This document shows, one piece after another, positions 31,231 through 34,209 of a stretch of DNA of 34,209 bases. Source of the stretch: Planctomycetia bacterium TMED53 (GTDB lineage Bacteria > Planctomycetota > UBA8108 > UBA1146). Position numbers and translations under genes: made by a program. Below the pieces are notes generated by a model that ran no database searches, had not been told where the DNA came from, and worked only from the letters and a program-made list of their open reading frames with translations. Numbering within the stretch: position 1 is the stretch's first letter; each line of letters opens with the position of its first letter. Location: contig NHDG01000024.1 of assembly GCA_002167285.1 (NCBI GenBank), positions 1 to 34,209 of the forward strand, in the 5' to 3' direction.

Positions 31231-33678
31231 CTACCAGCGGGAGTTACTGCCACGGAAACCGCGGCCCGCCCCCCGTGAACCCAGGCCCCCTAGCCATTCG
31301 CGAAGGCCGATATCCACCCGAAAGGTTGTGTCGTCATTGATTCCGGCATCCACATCAAACGCGAACCCAAGGCGGAAGGTGCGAAAATTCCGACCCACCT
31401 CCCACCATTGGCCGATGATTTCTTCATCATCGAGGTCGTATTCGACGTAGAGCCCCAAATCCCAACGAGAAGAAGCCACAAAGCGCCCACCGGCGAGGAG
31501 AGACTCTTGATACTCCGGTCGGTCGCGCCAGGAAACTTCAAACAAACCTTGTTCGACTTGCAGCCAGCGAAGACCTAAATTCTTGCCGCGATTCTGGCCA
31601 AGTCCTAAATCGTGACGACTTTCACCGAAGATACTCCAGCCTCCTGAGCCGTGGACGACGACTTCTGAGAAGAGATCTCCCCACGCCTCTCCGGAGTTAT
31701 CACGATCGGCGTCAGGGTAATAAAGGGCGTCGATTCGAGCCTCGGCGATACTGCGAGTTCCCAAGCGGTATATCCGTTCACGGTCACTTCGAGACTGGCG
31801 CGTTTGGAATCGATGCCCCATCGACAAAGTGACGACTTCACGGTTATCCAGCCCATCAATTTCATCGAAGGCAAAGGGCGCCGGCGCAGAGTCCAAGGTA
31901 TTTTCCATCAAACCCGAATAGTTCGCTCGCAGATCGACCACATGACGTAATCCATCGATCCCTAGCGATTGATTTCGAACTTGGAATACCCTCGAGAATC
32001 GAGTTGCTGCCTCCAAGCCAGCAGACAGAAATGATCTCTCTTCTTCTGCCAAATTGGGTGATGTCCATTGGGTATATCTGACTCCAGCAGTCGGAATCAC
32101 ATTTAACCAACGACTGGCGATGAAGGGTCTAGAAAATTCACTCCGTAGATCGAGTCTACGCACTTCCTCAGCAACCGTCGCCGAGGATTCTCCTGGAACC
32201 AGTTCTAAATCGGAAAGCACCACGTCTGCATCTGCTCGGAATCCAGCGATCAATGGCGAATCGAGAAGCCTAAGAGCTAACTCTGGAGAACGTTCTACCT
32301 GATCTGTAAAATTTTCATAACCACTATCAACCCGCAAACTACTGACGGTACTCTCCCCGAGCTCCTGACGTATCGAGAAGAAATTCTCAGGCCTCTTTAC
32401 AGTTCTGGCTTCGACGCGGAAAAACTCATCAACGAAATTGGCATCACTCGCAGAAGACCACTCTGCATCGATCAATGTTGTCGGAGTTAACCTTGCCTGG
32501 ACAAAAGCACGACCTCGATAGCGATCCTCCTCTGTCACAGGAGTTCCATCACTGTCCTCCGTCGCCTCATCGCTGATCTGCCAGAAAGACCCATAACCAT
32601 AGAGATCCAAGCGGCCATCCGGATCGTCAGCCCAACGAAGTGGATCACGCCCCCATTCGAAGTCGAGGCCATAACCCGTACCACGACTAGATAGGGAGTC
32701 CACTCGGGGAGTCAGGTCGATTTCATCTTCAAATCGCTCAGGGAGTAGAAAATCGCCATTCCAACTGGTGTCGATCCGCGACCCAAACCGAGTAGAGTCG
32801 GAGATTCGCAGATCTCTCAGTGGAAAAGATCTCCCCCAACGGGAATCCCAACGTGTCGAGGGGAAGTATGCCACAGGCAAACCACCCAGCTCCAAGCGTG
32901 CGCCATCAACAGCAAAGAAAAACCCACCAGGCTTATCCTCATTTGCAAGTTGGTTGACCTCTTCTCTTGGAGTCGCACGACCGCGATCGGCAACGAGTGC
33001 CCACTCCGGATCATCAAAAAGATCGGTAGTGAAGATCATCTCTTCACCGGTGACCCCTGCGAAATCTTCGACGACAAGAAGGCGAGAAGCGATTCCGATA
33101 CTGGCAACAGGGAGCTCAGTGTCAGCAACGTCGGAAACTCCACCAACCCAGGATTCGGCGATGCTTCGAGCACGACGGGGGTCATCTCGTGGCAATCTTC
33201 TCAACATTTCGAGCAAGTCAGTGGTTAAACGAATGCGCGCATCACTCAAAACCATGCGTCGAGATTCGACCTCATAAAAGACCGATTCGGCTTGAAAAGT
33301 TTGGCCGCTACGATCCAGCAACACACCACCGAGCGCGAGGACCCGAGGGTTGATGGGGCCCTTTTCTTGATCGACGCCTTCGACGTAGACCCCTACCGCA
33401 TCCGCACGCAGGGAAAACCCTCGACCTTCGAGGAGGACATTACCGAGCACGACCAGAGATCTGCCGCCGTTATCTGTGGAGATGTCGGCTTCGAGACGAT
33501 CATAATAAATCTTCAGATCTTCATCGGTTCCGAAGAGCCCAAGAGTCGTTTGAGCAGCGATGGGTTGGGCTGAGAGAATCACTCCCACAACAAGAATCGC
33601 GAACAGCACCGCAAAGGACGGCTCCATACAGAAGCGGAACACCGTGCGAGACTTGCGCAATTTCCCCCCGATCCCCAT
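31231..33678 (-). CDS. lptD: LptD-like (OstA family) outer-membrane LPS assembly protein
   Basis: An 815-residue protein. The signal peptide (about 19-43) ends at QPIAAQ. An OstA/LptA-like periplasmic domain (about 48-180) follows, with YYDRLEADI and LVVLGNVLLEGRGFSLRADAVGVYVEG-type beta repeats (about 76-102). The rest, about 250-815, is rich in alternating aromatic and charged strands typical of a large beta-barrel and ends in an aromatic residue (W815). E. coli LptD uses two disulfides, but I see no cysteine in the mature part here. The ATG at 33676-33678 has AGGGAA close upstream; M18 is an alternative start. Assignment to LptD is by domain layout and length; a related OstA-barrel function is possible. 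Confidence 0.7.
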   Translation of the reverse strand: MGIGGKLRKSRTVFRFCMEPSFAVLFAILVVGVILSAQPIAAQTTLGLFGTDEDLKIYYDRLEADISTDNGGRSLVVLGNVLLEGRGFSLRADAVGVYVEGVDQEKGPINPRVLALGGVLLDRSGQTFQAESVFYEVESRRMVLSDARIRLTTDLLEMLRRLPRDDPRRARSIAESWVGGVSDVADTELPVASIGIASRLLVVEDFAGVTGEEMIFTTDLFDDPEWALVADRGRATPREEVNQLANEDKPGGFFFAVDGARLELGGLPVAYFPSTRWDSRWGRSFPLRDLRISDSTRFGSRIDTSWNGDFLLPERFEDEIDLTPRVDSLSSRGTGYGLDFEWGRDPLRWADDPDGRLDLYGYGSFWQISDEATEDSDGTPVTEEDRYRGRAFVQARLTPTTLIDAEWSSASDANFVDEFFRVEARTVKRPENFFSIRQELGESTVSSLRVDSGYENFTDQVERSPELALRLLDSPLIAGFRADADVVLSDLELVPGESSATVAEEVRRLDLRSEFSRPFIASRWLNVIPTAGVRYTQWTSPNLAEEERSFLSAGLEAATRFSRVFQVRNQSLGIDGLRHVVDLRANYSGLMENTLDSAPAPFAFDEIDGLDNREVVTLSMGHRFQTRQSRSDRERIYRLGTRSIAEARIDALYYPDADRDNSGEAWGDLFSEVVVHGSGGWSIFGESRHDLGLGQNRGKNLGLRWLQVEQGLFEVSWRDRPEYQESLLAGGRFVASSRWDLGLYVEYDLDDEEIIGQWWEVGRNFRTFRLGFAFDVDAGINDDTTFRVDIGLREWLGGLGSRGAGRGFRGSNSRW

Positions 33679-33797
33679 TTTCCCTGAAGGTAGGCTTCAG
33701 GATTTCTGATCCCCAAATACCCTCTGTTGAACAGGAAGCACGGTAGACCTTTCCCTACGGGGCGTCCAGAACTTCCGTTCATGAGATCAGAGCAGCG

Positions 33798-34209
33798 CTA
33801 GTTTCCGGCACGAATGCGGACCTGCAACAGGAAGTTGATTAGCAGATTCTCAATCGTCGCCTCATTGTCAGAGCTACTCTGTTCACCGAAGTGGGAAAGC
33901 ACATGGATGACGCGACCCTTTTTCACCGTGAAGGTCACAGCAACCGCTCCCTCTCCACACTCTTTACGCAACTCTTCACTATCGATCAGAACCTGTACCT
34001 TTTTTGAGCGGATATCCAGAGATGGACTCTCCTTATCGATCTTCCACTCATGCTTCACCAAACGAATGTCGGGATCTTCGATATCACCGGGCGCATCCAG
34101 ATCACCGTTACCGACACCCGTTTTACCGCGATCCACATCGACATCTCCGGGGTCGTCCTCTTGGGTTGGATCGTATTCTGCATCTTCATCATCGTCTTCA
34201 TCGTCGAGG
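33798..34209 (-). CDS. C-terminal part of an unidentified acidic protein (5' end outside the window)
   Basis: The reading frame is open to the right edge, so the gene is truncated by the window; 136 residues are visible. The visible part begins with a strongly acidic linker (DDEDDDEDAEYDP), then a folded-looking domain of about 100 residues. It contains VQVLIDSEELRKE, AVAVTFTVKKGRVIHVLSHFGEQ and ends LLINFLLQVRIRAGN. The phrase KKGRVIHVLSHFG resembles the C-terminal strand of GATase1-like or von Willebrand A-associated envelope proteins I have seen, but this is only an impression. It lies upstream of the LptD-like gene, 119 bp away. I do not assign a function. Confidence 0.6.
   Translation of the reverse strand, partial: LDDEDDDEDAEYDPTQEDDPGDVDVDRGKTGVGNGDLDAPGDIEDPDIRLVKHEWKIDKESPSLDIRSKKVQVLIDSEELRKECGEGAVAVTFTVKKGRVIHVLSHFGEQSSSDNEATIENLLINFLLQVRIRAGN

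Noticed and set aside
1-34209. CRISPR array, prophage or integrase
   Set aside because: I found no regularly spaced repeats with spacers, no Cas-like proteins and no phage structural genes or integrase.

Overview
The window looks chromosomal and comes from a Gram-negative bacterium. It carries an LptD-like outer-membrane protein, two secretins, ExbB/ExbD and many secreted TPR proteins. The most informative lineage clue is a pilus-like gene run: a PilM-type protein, a short PilO-type protein, a one-helix periplasmic protein and a TPR-secretin. It resembles, as I recall it, the Amuc_1101-1100-1099-1098 order of Akkermansia. Together with the TMTC-like TPR membrane protein and the MFS/spermidine-synthase fusion, this suggests the PVC superphylum (Planctomycetota or Verrucomicrobiota). 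That placement is inference; no rRNA is present to confirm it. Apart from a tRNA-Leu at the left end, every gene lies on the minus strand, so transcription runs right to left.

From left to right: tRNA-Leu(CAA) on the plus strand; rplM-rpsI with a clear sigma70-type promoter, a repeat-bearing leader and an intrinsic terminator; a five-gene block with every start overlapping the previous stop (HAD hydrolase, DPM-like GT2, GT4, TMTC-like GT-C/TPR protein, MFS-spermidine-synthase fusion); a 15-kb ten-gene envelope cluster (9646-24793); a 1-kb noncoding region with a 13-bp tandem repeat array, a candidate promoter and a stem-loop; then coaD, ridA, oppD, oppF, mtaB and a family-4 uracil-DNA glycosylase; then an LptD-like gene and the 3' end of an unidentified acidic protein.

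The envelope cluster is the most interesting part. In transcript order it holds a PilM-PilN fusion, a PilO/Amuc_1100-like protein, an inner-membrane-anchored periplasmic protein with an acidic tail, a TPR-secretin, a 944-residue secreted TPR protein, a 367-residue secreted TPR protein, ExbB, ExbD, a second ExbD, and a second, paralogous TPR-secretin with a lipobox. No pilin, prepilin peptidase, PilB/PilT ATPase or PilC is in the window. A pilus-type alignment complex and two outer-membrane channels therefore sit beside a proton-motive-force motor. I propose a trans-envelope machine powered or gated by ExbBD; this is inference from gene order and protein architecture.

The five-gene glycosylation block is also coherent. 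A polyprenyl-phosphate sugar synthase (DPM-like) could supply lipid-linked sugar to the TMTC-like GT-C protein, as Dol-P-Man supplies eukaryotic TMTC O-mannosyltransferases.
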